Below are positions 34,690 through 48,000 of a DNA stretch of 64,000 bases, in pieces. Source of the stretch: Ligustrum vulgare. Lineage: Eukaryota; Streptophyta; Magnoliopsida; Lamiales; Oleaceae. Every line of letters begins with the position of its first letter. Position 1 is the stretch's first letter. The notes under the pieces were generated by a model that searched no databases, was not told the origin of the DNA, and worked only from the letters and a program-made list of their open reading frames with translations. The translations under genes and the position numbers were made by a program. Location: the NCBI GenBank assembly GCA_963555705.1, contig OY743188.1, positions 29,843,383 through 29,907,382 on the forward strand, in the 5' to 3' direction.

Positions 34690-34965
34690 AACAATGTTTC
34701 CATTCCAAAAGATTTAGGTGAGAAAAACACTCCCGAAGGTAGTCATCCATATCCAATTCATCACTGACTTAGGACATTGATGAAACTCTACTTATTTATT
34801 ACTAAAATCACATGAAAGATATGAACCCTTAATCACTGAATTTTATAACAATAGACATGCAAGAATGAAAATGAGTCTAATTTGACAAAAAAATGATTGA
34901 GAATTTGCTTTTAAAGTTAAAAGATTTTTGATAAATTTGTGTGGTTCCACGAACATATTATTTAG
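34690..34965. repeat. Segment copy 3, left part
   Basis: Matches 21755-22015. It is cut at 34965 by the LTR element and continues at 44219. Confidence 0.7.
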
Positions 34966-36074
34966 TGTGACAACCCTTTTTTTTTTTTTTTTGGCTCTAG
35001 TCAACAATCAATGAAATTCTCTAGTCAAATATTCAATTGGTCAATGGAATAAGGACTTAAGTTGAACAAATGATTTTATTGGGACTTAAGTTGAAATCAT
35101 AAAAGTTTGAGGGTTAAGATGATAAGAGATAGAAATTTAAATGTTTAGTTTGCAATAATTAGAAGTTATGGATTTAGTTTGAGTCCATACATGTATGAAG
35201 CGAGTAACCTGACCCTCACCTGAGAAGCCAGTTATAGAGCATAGCCAAACCTCTTCTCTCTATGATAGCCGGCCTAGTCCCTCAGAAAAAGTCAAAGTAC
35301 AAGTTGGAAGCTAGTGGCTTATGTCTTTGTCTGGTAGTTTGGGTCCTTGAATTGCAATTATACTATGTTTATCCAACAAATTAAAGGATAAGGGATTCCT
35401 TTGTTATTTTCTTGGTAGAATTAATATATATGAAATAAATAAAAAAAGGCTGGGAATCGACAGAGAGCCAAAGACCGAGAACAAAAGAAAGAAAAAGGAA
35501 AGAAAGGGAAAAATGGAAGAAATGAGCTAGTTTTGAAGCTTGTGTTCTCTTTCTCTACACTTCGTTTTTAATTTTGTAAGGTGAGTAGAATTATATAAAT
35601 TTCTAGGGTTTATGAGGATTTTGATTATATTCGAATTATAGAAATTATTTGAGGTTATTGTTATATATTTGTGGTATTATGTACAAGATTATGACAATGA
35701 ATGTTTATTGGAAGATTGAGGTTTAAGAAAGTGAAATTTAGAATTGGGTTTATAAACTAGAAATTTATTCTTTGAATTTTCTCGTGTTTTTATGATATTA
35801 AATTAAACATATGATTATGATGTATGAGAATTGGATAAGGATTTGGGTATGATTTTCCTTATTTTTCCTTGATTTTTTCCCCAATTTTCGGCCAAATTCA
35901 TACACAGGTGTCATTTTTGAAACTGTTACCACAAAGTGCTATTTCTGTCAATAGTTTGGAGACAGATTTCCACATACAGAAATTAGTACCAGCTTTCAAA
36001 ATTCTGGAAATAGGGTGCTGTTTTTGTCAATTGTTGGGTTTTATTGGAAATTTTTAGTATGGAAATTAGATTAA

Positions 36075-36250
36075 GCCCTTGTTTGAGCCCCATTACTTCC
36101 ATTTATAAATTGAGTTTTGAAAAATTAATGGTTAAAAAGTGGTTTGAAAAGTAAAAAGTTGTGGGCTTGATTTTTTTGGATGATTGAGATTGATTACTGT
36201 AGAAAAAAGTGATAAATTTTGATGAGAAATAATGGGGCTCAAACAAGGGC
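36075..36250. mobile_element. Tourist/Harbinger-like MITE
   Basis: 176 bp with 21-bp perfect inverted ends beginning GCCCTTGTTTGAGCCCC, flanked by TAA on both sides (36072-36074 and 36251-36253). It is absent from the 3' LTR at 42915, which shows the empty site. Confidence 0.92.
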
Positions 36251-36705
36251 TAAGTGTTATTTGTTAGGGATATGTTGAAGGGAAAAATACATAAATAAGG
36301 TGTCTAAAAATACAAATTTCAAAAATAAGATTAAACTTATATTACTTCAAAAATCAGGTTGTAATTAGAATTATTAACTAAATTAAATAATTAAAAATAT
36401 TTTATTAATTATATATATTAAAGTCACAATATCGTATAATTTAGGTCACAAACAAAATCTTTCAGATCACAAATTATTTGAAGTCACAAATCACGATTAG
36501 GTCACAATTATTTAAGATCGCAAGTCACAATCACAATAATTTCTGTTCATAATCTCCTTTTTTATGATCACGAGTAATTATTTTCAGGTCACAGGTAATA
36601 AAAAAAAATTATTGGTTACAATTTTAATTTAACGTCAACGTCACTGCCGCCACCGCCACCGCTACTACTGTAATACCCCGACTAAGAAAGCTTAAGAGAA
36701 TTGAT

Positions 36706-36826
36706 AGGTACTACTCATACCAACAAGGTGCACCTTCTTTTCCGGAAGTCCATCGTTAGAAACTCCAAAGTTGAGCGTGCTTGGCTTGGAGTAATTCTGG
36801 GATGGGTGACCTCCTGGGAAGTTTTC
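36706..36826 (+). repeat. 5S rRNA-like domain in Cassandra LTR 1
   Basis: Matches plant 5S rRNA best over its 3' part, where the internal promoter lies: AAAGTTGAGCGTGCTTGG and GGATGGGTGACCTCCTGGGA. It is a diverged retrotransposon-borne copy, not a functional 5S gene. Confidence 0.9.
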
Positions 36827-37131
36827 TTGGGGAGCGTGCGAGTGAGGACAAAACACGCTGAAAAGACTCGTATTGGTACAGTGGGGACAGTACGCTGTTA
36901 TCTAACGGCTGGGACAGCCCGTTGAGTGGGACCCGGGTTGTTACAAATGGTATCAGAGCCGGCCGCCAGCCGGAAATCGGGAACTAAGTGCTACGCCATA
37001 GGGCGGGAGCCACCTCTAGAATCTCAACGCCTGGCAACAGATCCTCAGATGGGTTAAGCGCGACGAGGACGTCGCGAGTTTAACAGGGGGTGATTGTAAT
37101 ACCCCGACTAAGAAAGCTTAAGAGAATTGAT

Positions 37132-37252
37132 AGGTACTACTCATACCAACAAGGTGCACCTTCTTTTCCGGAAGTCCATCGTTAGAAACTCCAAAGTTAA
37201 GCGTGCTTGGCTTGGAGTAATTCTGGGATGGGTGACCTCCTGGGAAGTTTTC
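37132..37252 (+). repeat. 5S rRNA-like domain in Cassandra LTR 2
   Basis: As in LTR 1, but with AAGTTAAGCGTGCTTGG, which is closer to the canonical 5S sequence at that position. Confidence 0.9.
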
Positions 37253-37554
37253 TTGGGGAGCATGCGAGTGAGGACAAAACACGCTGAAAAGACTCGTATT
37301 GGTACAGTGGGGACAGTACGCTGTCATCTAACGGCCGGGACAGACAGTTAAGTGGGACCCGGGTTGTTACAACTACCTCCAACACTATCAACACCAACAC
37401 ACCGCTACTAACAGAAACAAAGGCTGTGACCTGAGAAACACTATAACAGAACCAAAGGATGTGGCTTCAGAACTAAACGTCGCCGCTTGCATTCCATCCT
37501 CATCGCTGCCAATAGAAAGGAAGGTGACCTAAGAACCAGTATAACTCACTGTCA

Positions 37555-37675
37555 TCGCCACCACCACCGATCCACTATCACAACATCTCCATCACCTCCA
37601 CAAATCCACCATCATCGCCACCACCACCGATCCACTATCACAACATCTCCACCACCTCCACAGATCCACCATCAT
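37555..37675. repeat. 60-bp tandem duplication inside the MULE
   Basis: Two near-identical 60-base units containing CACCACCACCGATCCACTAT. They create a His/Arg/Ser/Thr-rich open frame (37487-37750) that I do not consider a gene. Confidence 0.85.
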
Positions 37676-38859
37676 CGCAACAAAAAATTAAAAAAACTCA
37701 ATTTCACCACCACAACGTCAGCAGCCTTGCATCCATCCACACCGCACTAACAGAACCAAAACTGTGACCTAAGAACCATTATAACAACTCACCGCTGCCG
37801 CCGCCGCCACCACCGATCCACCATCACACCACCACAGATCCACCGTTATCGCAATAACAAATCGAAAATTTCAGTTTCACATCACAATCTCTAACACCAC
37901 CATCAACACCACAAACCCACCGTCACCATCTACAAATTGATTTCCGCTACTGTATTACCAGGAAATATTTCGGCTACAGACGATGGTTTCAAAACCTCTC
38001 TGGTTGGAAGGCAAGGACAAGTTATAGACGACTCGTGGTGGGGCCATTGCTCTTCGTGGCTTGAACAGGAAACGGTCCACCACTGAGCGACCATGTCAAC
38101 GTCGAGCATCCTAACCTAAAGAGAAATGGAGGAGAGGGACGAAGGGTGAAATATGGAAGAGTTGTGTATAATTAGGAAATGAGAATTAGGGTTAGGAAAG
38201 AGTAATTTAATTTAATAATTAGTAAAATTTATAATATTTTATTAAAATTAAAATTTATAATAATGACCTGAATTTTGAAGTTTTTAAAGTTTGATCTTAT
38301 TTATGAATTTAGATATTTAAAAGTAGGGATAGGTGTAATTTCCACTATGTTGAAAGAACTCTTGTAAAGGATTAAACGTGGTTAGTGATTTTAATTGGGA
38401 TAGAAGTTCGAAATTTATACATCAAGTTATTATTATTTAACTCTTATTCCAAATTATAGGAATATTGTTTGAGGCACGTACACGAGTAAATATGATCTAT
38501 TGGACAAGTAAAAGATTCCTAACTTGGTGCGATGAATTAAAGAGGTGACGGGAAGATTGAGAAATGCTCACCGACCTAGCTAGTTTATTGCCGAGAACTC
38601 GGTGAGTGGAAAAATCTAAGTTATTTTCAAATATTAATAATTGCTTATATAATTACGTAAAACATGATTATGTGATTTATATGTCTAATTATGTGATTAT
38701 TGTGAAATATTATGAGAATATGAGATTTTTAGAAATGGAAAGATTGGGAAATGGTTATATGTTTGAAGAAATAAGACGTGATTGAAATCAATGAAATGTG
38801 AAATATATATATGTGAAATCGAAATCGGCCAGAAAAGTACCCCTGATTATATTCTCATT

Positions 38860-39050
38860 CTAATTCACTGAGGTGGCCTTGGCCGTGTTCTATACTGTAC
38901 CTGAGTGGTCTTGACCGGGTATGATATTACCCTGAGGCGGTCGACCGTGTATGATATAGTCCACTGAGGCGGTCATGGTCGTGTTCTAGAATTGATTATC
39001 AGAGGTCTTTGAGACTATCCTGAGAGGCAGTCTATACATGTATGACCAGA
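38860..39050 (+). repeat. CTGAGGCGGTC motif cluster in the 5' LTR
   Basis: Five spaced copies of CTGAG(G/T)(C/T)GGTC with GGCCGTGTTC or GACCGTGTATGATAT. It is conserved at 43455-43620 (3' LTR) and 54535-54715 (Gypsy 5' LTR). Confidence 0.8.
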
Positions 39051-39632
39051 TTACAGATGTTAATCAGAGGGTACATTTTTAGTTGATTTGTTATGGTATG
39101 GCCATACCTAGATATTGCAGACCGTGATGACAATATTCTAATGACATGATAAGACTGTGATTGATTTGACTAGAAATGATATTTTTCAGTATTATGAGAA
39201 CGTCTTACATTCTGACTATGATTAAATGGTATTACACCGTGAAGTATTATATGATGCAAATTTGATTTTCGATAAAAATGTACAAATGAGAAAGTATGAT
39301 TATTTTTGAAATTCTCCACTCACTGAGCTATCAATTCATTATTTTCCCACGATTTTTCTTAACAGGTAACAATTGAGTTTTGGAAGCATGAAGAGCTTGC
39401 TGATTTCGAAGTCACATTCGTATGACATGTGTAGGTTACTATTTCATTGAAAGCATTTAAATTCAATTTGGGACCGCATTATATTGAAATAAAATTATTT
39501 TTCATTATTTAGCATATGAATAATAGTAGATCAAATTCAGCCTTGGTGGTAGGTCCGGGGTTTAGCTGGAATCCATCATCGGTGCACACCAGGTCTCGAG
39601 TCCTTTAGGGTGATTTGGGACGGGTCGTGTCA

Positions 39633-41954
39633 GATTGGTATGAGAGCATGGTTTATAAAATCTTGAAATTATCATTGTTTATGCATTAGCGTATCATACA
39701 TATGTCATATGGTACACATGTCATGGTGGCTGAAATCAAAGGCTCTCAGCTCTGTCTTAAACTCACATTGTTACTCAAAGGTATGAAAGTTAAGATATTG
39801 AAAGGATATTTTTAGTAGATTCATAAGCATTGGTATGAGAAGATATTATTTTCAGTGAAATGATGATTGAAAGTGTTGTGAGTTGTTTATTAACTTTGTG
39901 GTACCTAGTTAAGAATACAACTTTGAACGGAGTATCAATTTGGAGTCGGTGTTTTGATTATTTTATACATTGTTTATGTATAGACATTCAAAGTGTAGAA
40001 GTATGCATGGAACGTGGTATATGATCATTCGATGTAAACATGGGAAAATATGAAGTTATATCTTGCAGGATAAACACAGGAAGATATTGTGACAATTATG
40101 TGAAGAATCTTAATTGTTTGGGAGTTAATTGATTATTAGTATTATTTGAATTTATAGTATGTGTTGACCACTTATGAGGAGGAAATGTTAGAAATCATGA
40201 TGATTTATAAATAATATATGATAAGATTTTGCACACGATAAGTTGATAATATTATGTTGAATATTGATTAGTGGATAACAATATGTGTATCGGGTATGTG
40301 TAATATATTACACAGAGATGCTATTAATAGTCATGTGACTTCTATCACTGATTATTTTTGGGTTATTTGGCTGTAAGAGATTTGACAAAAATAGGGATAG
40401 ATTTCCCAAGCATTACTTATTGTGGAGTAATCTGTTGTTTAAAGAAAGAGTAAAGAATTGTGGGATTGAAGGTTTAATGTGATTGAGAGATTAATATATG
40501 AAATTTAGCGGTATATTGATATATGAAGGTTCATGTGAGGTCATATGAATAAGATGGTGAGTGATATGTTACATGTTTATTACAAGATATAGTGAATTTC
40601 AAGTGAATGAATGAAATGATTGTTAGAAGAGTAGTGTGATTAATTAATTTTATTTTGATCAATTGTTGGATTGTTGTGAAATATGATTACAGTTGGGAAG
40701 CTTCGTCTTTAGTCATGAGATTTGGTTACTTATTGTCATTTGTAATTTTAGAAATGAATTAAGTATTCGATTATTTGAGATCTACTGGCCCTGGAATATG
40801 CATGAGCTCATTGGATTGATTAAAGTCTTAAGATGATCATTGAGCATTTTTCACTTATTGTGGTATTGTATCTTTGTGTTACGTAATCTTGAGTAAAGAT
40901 TCTGTATTTGATTCTTGGAAGTCTTATTCATTGGTGATAGGCCAATGACTTATAAAAATAAAAATAAAAATGAAGGGGTATAGAATTTTCATGGATTAAG
41001 TGATACTATTGTTTCTTTATGGAATTTCATTAAAATGTTTCCATATTTGGCTAGTTGGATAGAAAGAGTACAAGTTATTGTGGGTTTGAAAGTGGGAAAA
41101 TTTTCTTTTTGGAACTTGAAGCCGATTAAATTCCGAGGAAATAATTGTTTCTATGTTTAAAGATGATTGGTGTTTCTATTCATGGTAAATATTTATACCG
41201 GGATTTAATAAATGTTGTAAGTAGAATGATGATGTTATGGATTTGGGTGAAGAGACATGATTGAAATGCATGATTTAGAGTTTGAAGAATATACTATCAA
41301 TGATTTGATTTATTATTTATCATGTTTCATTCAAGGAATAAATTATTAGGACTAGATAAAAATGACAATTTCGGGGCATATATGATGTTGAAATAGTTTG
41401 AGAACTAGTTTTATTGTGATGAAAGTGGTAAAAGAAAGTTATTTGGTACTAAGTACATAATCATTGGAGGATAATTCAAATGATGGCATAAATTGAAGAT
41501 TTGGATAACATGGAAAGTAATATTATTGAACTTCCATTGGGGAAATTATTGAATTCTCTAAGGTTGGGTGTAATGAAAATTGGGAATATTTTATCCCGAT
41601 CCTTATGATGATAGGGTTCAATGTTTATTGATGAGATAATAATGGACTTATCTTGTATTCAAAAGTGTAATCCTTGATTGTAAGGCTTAGCAAAAAGTGT
41701 GGGACTTAATTTATGCCCTAAGGTCACTAGTATTGTTAAAGAATGTTTGACTTAAAATACTTGATAAGAGTTGATTTTGAAATTAATGCAAGATGAGAAA
41801 GATTGAGATTTACGTTTAGTTAAATTTCAAGGGAGAAATCATTTAGTGGAGGTATCTTGTGTAAGTGATGGTCATATATGTGTTAGATATTTTCATATGG
41901 TTTTAGCTTAAGTAAGTGAATTTCGAGGACGAAATTCTTTGAAGGGGGTAAGAT
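39633..41954 (+). other. Internal region of the non-autonomous LTR element, non-coding
   Basis: 2.3 kb with no open frame longer than background and no recognisable gag or pol residue. It begins with the primer-binding site at 39636 and ends with the purine tract at 41941-41954. Confidence 0.75.
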
Positions 41955-44218
41955 TGTGACAACCCTTTTTTTTTTTGGCTCTAGTCAACAATCAATGAAA
42001 TTCTCTAGTCAAATATTCAATTGGTCAATGGAATAAGGACTTAAGTTGAACAAATAATTTTATTGGGACTTCAGTTGAAATCATAAAAGTTTGAGGGTTG
42101 AGATGATAAGAGATAGAAATTTAAATGTTTAGTTTGCAATAATTGGAAGTTATGGACTTAGTTTTATATTATATGATAGTTTGGGTCCTTGAATTGCAAT
42201 TATACTATGTTTATCCAACAAATTAAAGGATAAGGGATTCCTTTGTTATTTTCTTGGTAGAATTAATATATATGAAATAAAAAAAAAAGGCTGGGAATCG
42301 ACAGAGAGCCAAAGACAGAGAATAAAAGAAAGAAAAAGGAAAGAAAGGGAAAAATGGAAGAAAGGAGCTGGTTTTGAAGCTTGTGTTCTCTTTCTCTACA
42401 CTTCGTTTTTAATTTTGGAAGGTGAGTAGAATTATATAAATTTCTAGGGTTTATGAGGATTTTGATTATATTCGAATTATAGAAATTATTTGAGGTTATT
42501 GTTATTTATTTGTGGTATTATGTACAAGATTATGACAATGAATGTTTATTGGAAGATTGAGGTTTAAGAAAGTGAAATTTAGAATTGGGTTTACAAACCA
42601 GAAATTTATTCTTTGAATTTTCTCGTGTTTTTATGATATTAAATTAAACATATGATTATGATGTATGAGAATTGGATAAGGATTTGGGTATGATTTTCCT
42701 TATTTTACCTTGATTGATTCCCCAATTTTCGGCCAAATTCATACACAAGTGTCACTTTTGAAACTGTTACCAGAAAGTGCTATTTCTGTCAATAGTCTGG
42801 AGACAGATTTCCACATACAGAAATTAGTACCAGCTTTCAAAATTCTAGAAATAGGGTGCTGTTTTTGTCAAGTGTTGGGTTTTATTGGAAATTTTAGTAT
42901 GGAAATTAGATTAAGTGTTATTTGTTAGGGATATGTTGAAAGAACTCTTGTAAAGGATTAAATGTGGTTAGTGATTTTAATTGGGATAGAAGTTCGAAAT
43001 TTATACATCAAGTTATTATTATTTAACTCTTATTCCAAATTATAGGAATATTGTTTGAGGCACCTACATGAGTAAATATGATCTATTGGAAAAGTAAAAG
43101 ATTCCTAACTTGGTGCGATGAATTAAAGAGGTGACGGGAAGATTGAGAAATGCCCACCGACCTAGCTAGTTCATTGCCGAGAACTCGGTGAGTGTAAAAA
43201 TCTAAGTTATTTTCAAATATTAATAATTGCTTATATAATTACGTAAAACGTGATTATGTGATTTATATGTCTAATTATGTGATTATTGTGAAATATTATG
43301 AGAATATGAGATTTTTGGAAATGGAAAGATTGGGAAATGGTTTTATGTTTGAAGAAATAAGACATGATTGAAATCAATGAAATGTGAAATATATATATGT
43401 GAAATCGAAATCAGCCAGAAAAGTACCCCTGATTATATTCTCATTCTAATTCACTGAGGTGGCATTGGCCGTGTTCTATACTGTACCTGAGTGGTCTTGA
43501 CCGGGTATGATATTACCCTGAGGCGGTCGACCGTGTATGATATAGTTCACTGAGGCGGTCATGGTCGTGTTCTAGAATTGATTATCAGAGGTCTTTGAGA
43601 CTATCCTGAGAGGCAGTCTATACATGTATGACCAAATTACAGATGTTAATCAGAGGGTACATTTTTGGTTGATTTGTTATGGTATGGCCATACCTAGATA
43701 TTGCAGACCGTGATGACAGTATTCTAATGACATGATAAGACTATGATTGATTTGACTAGAAATGATATTTTTCAGTATTATGAGAACGTCTTACATTCTG
43801 ACTATGATTAAATGGTATTACACCGTGAAGTATTATATGATGCAAATCTGATTTTCGATAAAAATGTACAAATGAGAAAGTATGATTATTTTTGAAATTC
43901 TCCACTCACTGAGCTATCAACTCATTATTTTCCCACGATTTTTCTTAACAGGTAACAATTGAGTTTTGGAAGCATGAAGAGCCTGTTGATTTCGAAGCCA
44001 CATTCGTATGACATGTGTAGGTTACTATTTCATTGAAAGCATTTAAATTCAATTTGGGCCCGCATTATATTGAAATAAAATTATTTTTCATTATTTAGCA
44101 TATGAATAATAGTAGATCACAATCAGCCTTGGTGGTGGGTCCGGCGTTTTGCTGACATCCATCATCGGCGCATACGAGGTCTCGAGTCCAGTAGGGTTAT
44201 TTGGGACAGGTCGTGTCA
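41955..44218 (+). repeat. 3' LTR of the non-autonomous Gypsy-like element
   Basis: 2264 bp, TGTGACAACCC to ACAGGTCGTGTCA. It lacks the MITE and MULE seen in the 5' LTR. Confidence 0.92.
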
Positions 44219-44250
44219 TTTAGGGCATACTACCCGTTACCTCTTGAATA

Positions 44251-44292
<42 letters not shown>

Positions 44293-44556
44293 GGAAAGAA
44301 CTTTTAATTAGTCTACAAATGATTTTTTTTTTTCTAATATATTTTTTTCACTTGAATTAAAATTTAGAAAATATTGAAAATATTTGTCGAAAATTGCATG
44401 TACACTACTGAAAATTGGTTCTTCATACACGAATTTTTCATTGCTGAAGCTCCGAAATTAGTTTCTAATGGGTTTCACCAATGAAAACATTTCAATTGAC
44501 TTTTCGTTGTTATTTTTGGGGTGACTGAAAATTATCAACGGAATATCGATTAATAA

Positions 44557-44587
<31 letters not shown>

Positions 44588-45056
44588 GTATAATTATCTT
44601 TTTTCCTATTTCTTTTGTTATGAACAAAATTCAACCCAGAAAATAGGTCGAAGAATGTGCAGATTATCCAACTTTTTGGCTTAGCCCAGTTCGGTAGCAC
44701 TAAAAACTTAATTTTAATCTAATTCAAAGTCAACATTTAATCTTAATCACTTTTTATGGGGTCTACACTTTTCAAACACACATCTCATCAATTTTATCAA
44801 AATTTACTAAAAATCTAATTTTCATCAATACTAAACATGGGCTTAATTTTGCGAATAACTAATCAAAATTAGTTGGGACCATTAATTTCGTGCCTTCTTG
44901 CCATCTTGGATTGGTTGGATATGACCTCATGCTTATCTTCTAACATCAAAATAGTTGTCATTACATGTGAATTTAATTTCATAACTTGATGTAATGACTT
45001 CTGGTCGGCGGCCAGCAAGTTTGGAATAATATTGTCATTTTTAAGTAAAATATATG
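44219..45056. repeat. Segment copy 3 resumed, with microsatellites
   Basis: 44219-44550 matches 22015-22310. A TTA run lies at 44249-44291 and a TA run at 44557-44582. 44710-44840 repeats 2290-2425. No gene. Confidence 0.6.
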
Positions 45057-48000
45057 TGTAGCGCCCCGAGTTCCGTATACCCGATTCACTACGTCATTTT
45101 CTGTCTAAATTTTTCGAATAATATTTTTGCGGAAGAAATAATTGAAATTCATTTTTGGCAACATTAAATAAACTGTAATGGCCGATAAAATTGAAACATT
45201 TATGAAACCATTTGAAATAGTAAATCGAACCATTAATTTTGTAAAGAAATTGACAATGTCATAATTTCTCAAATAAATGAACTTCTCTAAATTATTCGAT
45301 TGTTTGGAAAAATACGGAAATCATTAACGTCAAACTTTCACCCGTTTAACGATTATTGCCACCATCATTCATCGCTCGCCACCGTCTCCGAAATCTGCAA
45401 AACTGTTAAAAAGTAGGGTGAGTATTTCATGGGGGAAATACTCAGTAGACTCATCGCAAATTAATTTAATTTATAAGATGATTAAACACATAAATCCCGG
45501 CTCTTTATAAAACGGGCATTGATAGAGCTTCTTTATAAAACGGCTCTTGATAAAACTCATATTGTGCATTACAGCACGGGACATATTTTGCAAATCATAG
45601 GCTCTTTGAAAATAGCTCTTTGAAAACAGCTCTTTGAAAACCATATACTTATAAAAATATTTTAATTATGCCAAGCATAATTTCTTTTGAAAGCATAACA
45701 TAAGATAGGATTGAAATCCTCATAAACATAGGGAGACACAAGAACTTTACCGAACTTAGGTGGCAAGAATTCTTATGCAGTAAAATCATAATAACAGTAA
45801 GTATACCAAAACATAATTCTTGAAATTCATAAGGATCATTTCCATCATAACATAAGATAGGATCGAAATCCTCATAAACATATGAGACATGAATTTTACC
45901 GAACTTAGGTGGTAAATCCTCATAAACATATGGAAAGACAGGAATTTTACCGAACTTAGGTGGTAAATCCTCATAAACTTATGGAGACACAAGAATTTTA
46001 CCGAATTTCGTGGCAAGAATTCTTATGTGCATAGCAATGATCCAAAACATATAAAACATTATCGTAAAAACATAGGGTATACTTACTTTTCATAAAAACA
46101 TAAGGTATATTTACCTTTCATAAAACATACTTAATTTTCTTGAAAATTGACTTTCACAAGTCACATGACATTTATATGAAATCATAATTTAAATCAATTA
46201 ATAAGTGCGAGTCTACCTTAAATCCGACGAGTACAAAGTTGAGCGGGAATGACTTCAATTTCTTTAAATTCTCCGTACGCTTCGTCTTAGCCAATAAGTC
46301 ACTTTAGTCTATCGAATATATAGTTCAAAATGATAAATTATAATTTGAGGACTAAAATTGATGTTTTGAAAGTTGAGGGACTAAAATGAATACTTTTGAA
46401 AGTTGAGGGACAAAAATAGATATTTTGAAAGTTGAGGGATTAAAATGAATACTTTTGATAGTTGAGTCGGAAACTCAAAACAATAGGGTTGAAATAATAT
46501 ATTTTAAAAATGAAGGCTGAATAAAATCATTTAAAACTTTAAAAGGGCTGAAATAAACTATTCAAAGCTGTAGGGACTGATTTAAATCATTTAGCAAACT
46601 TAGGGACCAAAGTGTAAAATCTGGAAGTTAATTAATATAATATCATGTTTTCTCTCACTTTCCCCAGAAAGAGAGAATACGCGAGAGAGACAGAGGAAGA
46701 ACTAGGGCGTAAATCCGTCCTTCGACGGGAGATTCTGCCGGCGTAACACCGGAGTAAGGTGGCGGTGAGCGACGAGGCTGAAGTAGGTTAGGTTTGATGC
46801 GAGAAACAGAAAGGAAACCGCGGCTTAGATCGCGATTTGAGTTGGGTCTTAACTGCGAAATCCGGTGGTCGTGCCGGTAAATCAATCGGCGGTCGAAGGT
46901 AAGTCTTGGGCTTGGTTTATTTCTTGTTTTGGGTTTCGATTGTTTGTCAAAACTGAAGTGGGCAGTGGGTGGTTTTGGTGTGTCGATTATGGCATATTGA
47001 TGATGAAAATTGGGTTGTTTCATTCATGGCTATGGTTGAAGATGATGGAGTTGCTGACGGTTTGAATTGGTAGTGATGAAAATGGTAGTGCAGTGACTCT
47101 GTGAATTGGAAGTCATGTAGGTGGCTGATCCGTAGTGATTATAGTGGCGATTGAGGTTATTGATACTGAGAATGATTTCTGATAGCTCTTGGCTGCGTGA
47201 GGGAGAAGGCTGAAATGGATTGAGATGTGATCGGTTGTGGCTCGGTAGTGTTGAAGTGTAACATTTTGAAGAAATCCGGTGATGGTGAATTGGCCATGGT
47301 TGATTGGCGACTAGTTTGACTTCAGTGTGATGAATTCGATTAAGACAGTATGTTGGTTTGGAGTTCAATCTGGGCAGTAGAAGATGGCTTTGTGGTGTAA
47401 CTGATTGATGATGAAGATGATAATTCTGAGTAATTGGCGAGGCTGTGGAAGAATGTGGAGTCCGTGAAGTGTTGTGAGGAATCAGTGGTGATGGCTGAAT
47501 TGAATTGGCTGTGAATTCAGGTGGCTGGAAATCAGAGTCTGATTATGTAAGAAGGGTTGGAAAAATTTAAAATATAGATAGATTAGAAAATTATGGGAAT
47601 CTTGAATGGTGGAAATATGAGTTGTGCCATTTGTTTTTGAAGTGGAGGTGTAGCTTTTGGCTAAAGAGGGTTGTGGGGTTAATTGGTGATGATGATAAAG
47701 ATAATGGTTGTGGATGGAGCTTAAACAGAGGATATGGAAAAACGCTTGTCATTATAATTGGCATTAGGTAGTGTATTTGAAATGAATGGTTATGAGTTAG
47801 TGGAGAATCATATGAAATAGAATAAAAGATAGTGAAGAATTAGGTTGTAAAAATGGTGTAAAAAAATGGTGTGATAGAATCATTATGTCTCAAAACATAA
47901 TGATATAACTTTGTGGAAAGAAAAGAAAATTTGTGAGGTTGGCCGAGTTCTTGATGAAAATTGGTATTGTAGAATAAGATAGTGTAGAATTAGGTGGAAT

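Larger units (their letters stand above)
36669..37371 (+). mobile_element. Cassandra TRIM retrotransposon
   Basis: 703 bp with two 277-bp LTRs (36669-36945 and 37095-37371), TGTAATACCCCGAC to CCCGGGTTGTTACA, flanked by perfect ACTAC duplications (36664-36668 and 37372-37376). The primer-binding site TGGTATCAGAGCC is at 36948-36960 and the purine tract AACAGGGGGTGAT precedes the second LTR. Each LTR carries a 5S rRNA-like domain, the defining trait of Cassandra. There is no coding capacity. The LTRs differ at under ten positions. Confidence 0.96.
36280..38345. mobile_element. Non-autonomous MULE
   Basis: Flanked by a perfect 9-bp duplication TATGTTGAA (36271-36279 and 38346-38354), the Mutator hallmark. 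Long degenerate inverted ends: GGGAAAAATACATAAATAAG on the left and the complement of AGGGATAGGTGTAATTTCCAC on the right, similar for ~60 bases. Without the Cassandra element inside it is about 1.36 kb. The interior has GTCACAA-rich and CCACCACC-rich stretches and no transposase. The empty site is at about 42935 in the 3' LTR. Confidence 0.88.
34966..39632 (+). repeat. 5' LTR of the non-autonomous Gypsy-like element
   Basis: 4667 bp. Compared with the 3' LTR it has a Harbinger-like MITE at 36075, a MULE at 36280, and a ~150-bp block near 35183-35333 that the 3' LTR lacks. Confidence 0.9.
34966..44218 (+). mobile_element. Non-autonomous Gypsy-like LTR element with nested insertions
   Basis: Flanked by the perfect duplication TTTAG (34961-34965 and 44219-44223); the unoccupied site is at about 22020. 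The 5' LTR is 34966-39632, the 3' LTR 41955-44218. A primer-binding site TGGTATGAGAGCATGG follows the 5' LTR (one change from the tRNA-Met match), and a purine tract GAAGGGGGTAAGAT precedes the 3' LTR after TTCGAGGACGAAATTC, a pattern common in plant Gypsy elements. The internal region (39633-41954) encodes no gag or pol, so the element depends on others. Its LTRs are related to those of the Gypsy element at 53807. Confidence 0.92.

Noticed and set aside
36706..37252. 5S rRNA genes
   Set aside because: The match is partial and diverged, and each copy lies within a Cassandra LTR with its own duplications.
37487..37750. His/Arg/Ser-rich 87-codon frame
   Set aside because: It arises from CCACCACC tandem duplication inside a non-autonomous MULE.
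46655..47368. Two minus-strand frames of 112-122 codons
   Set aside because: Low-complexity antisense of a solo LTR leader; the related LTR at 57081 has different frames (58512-59050).
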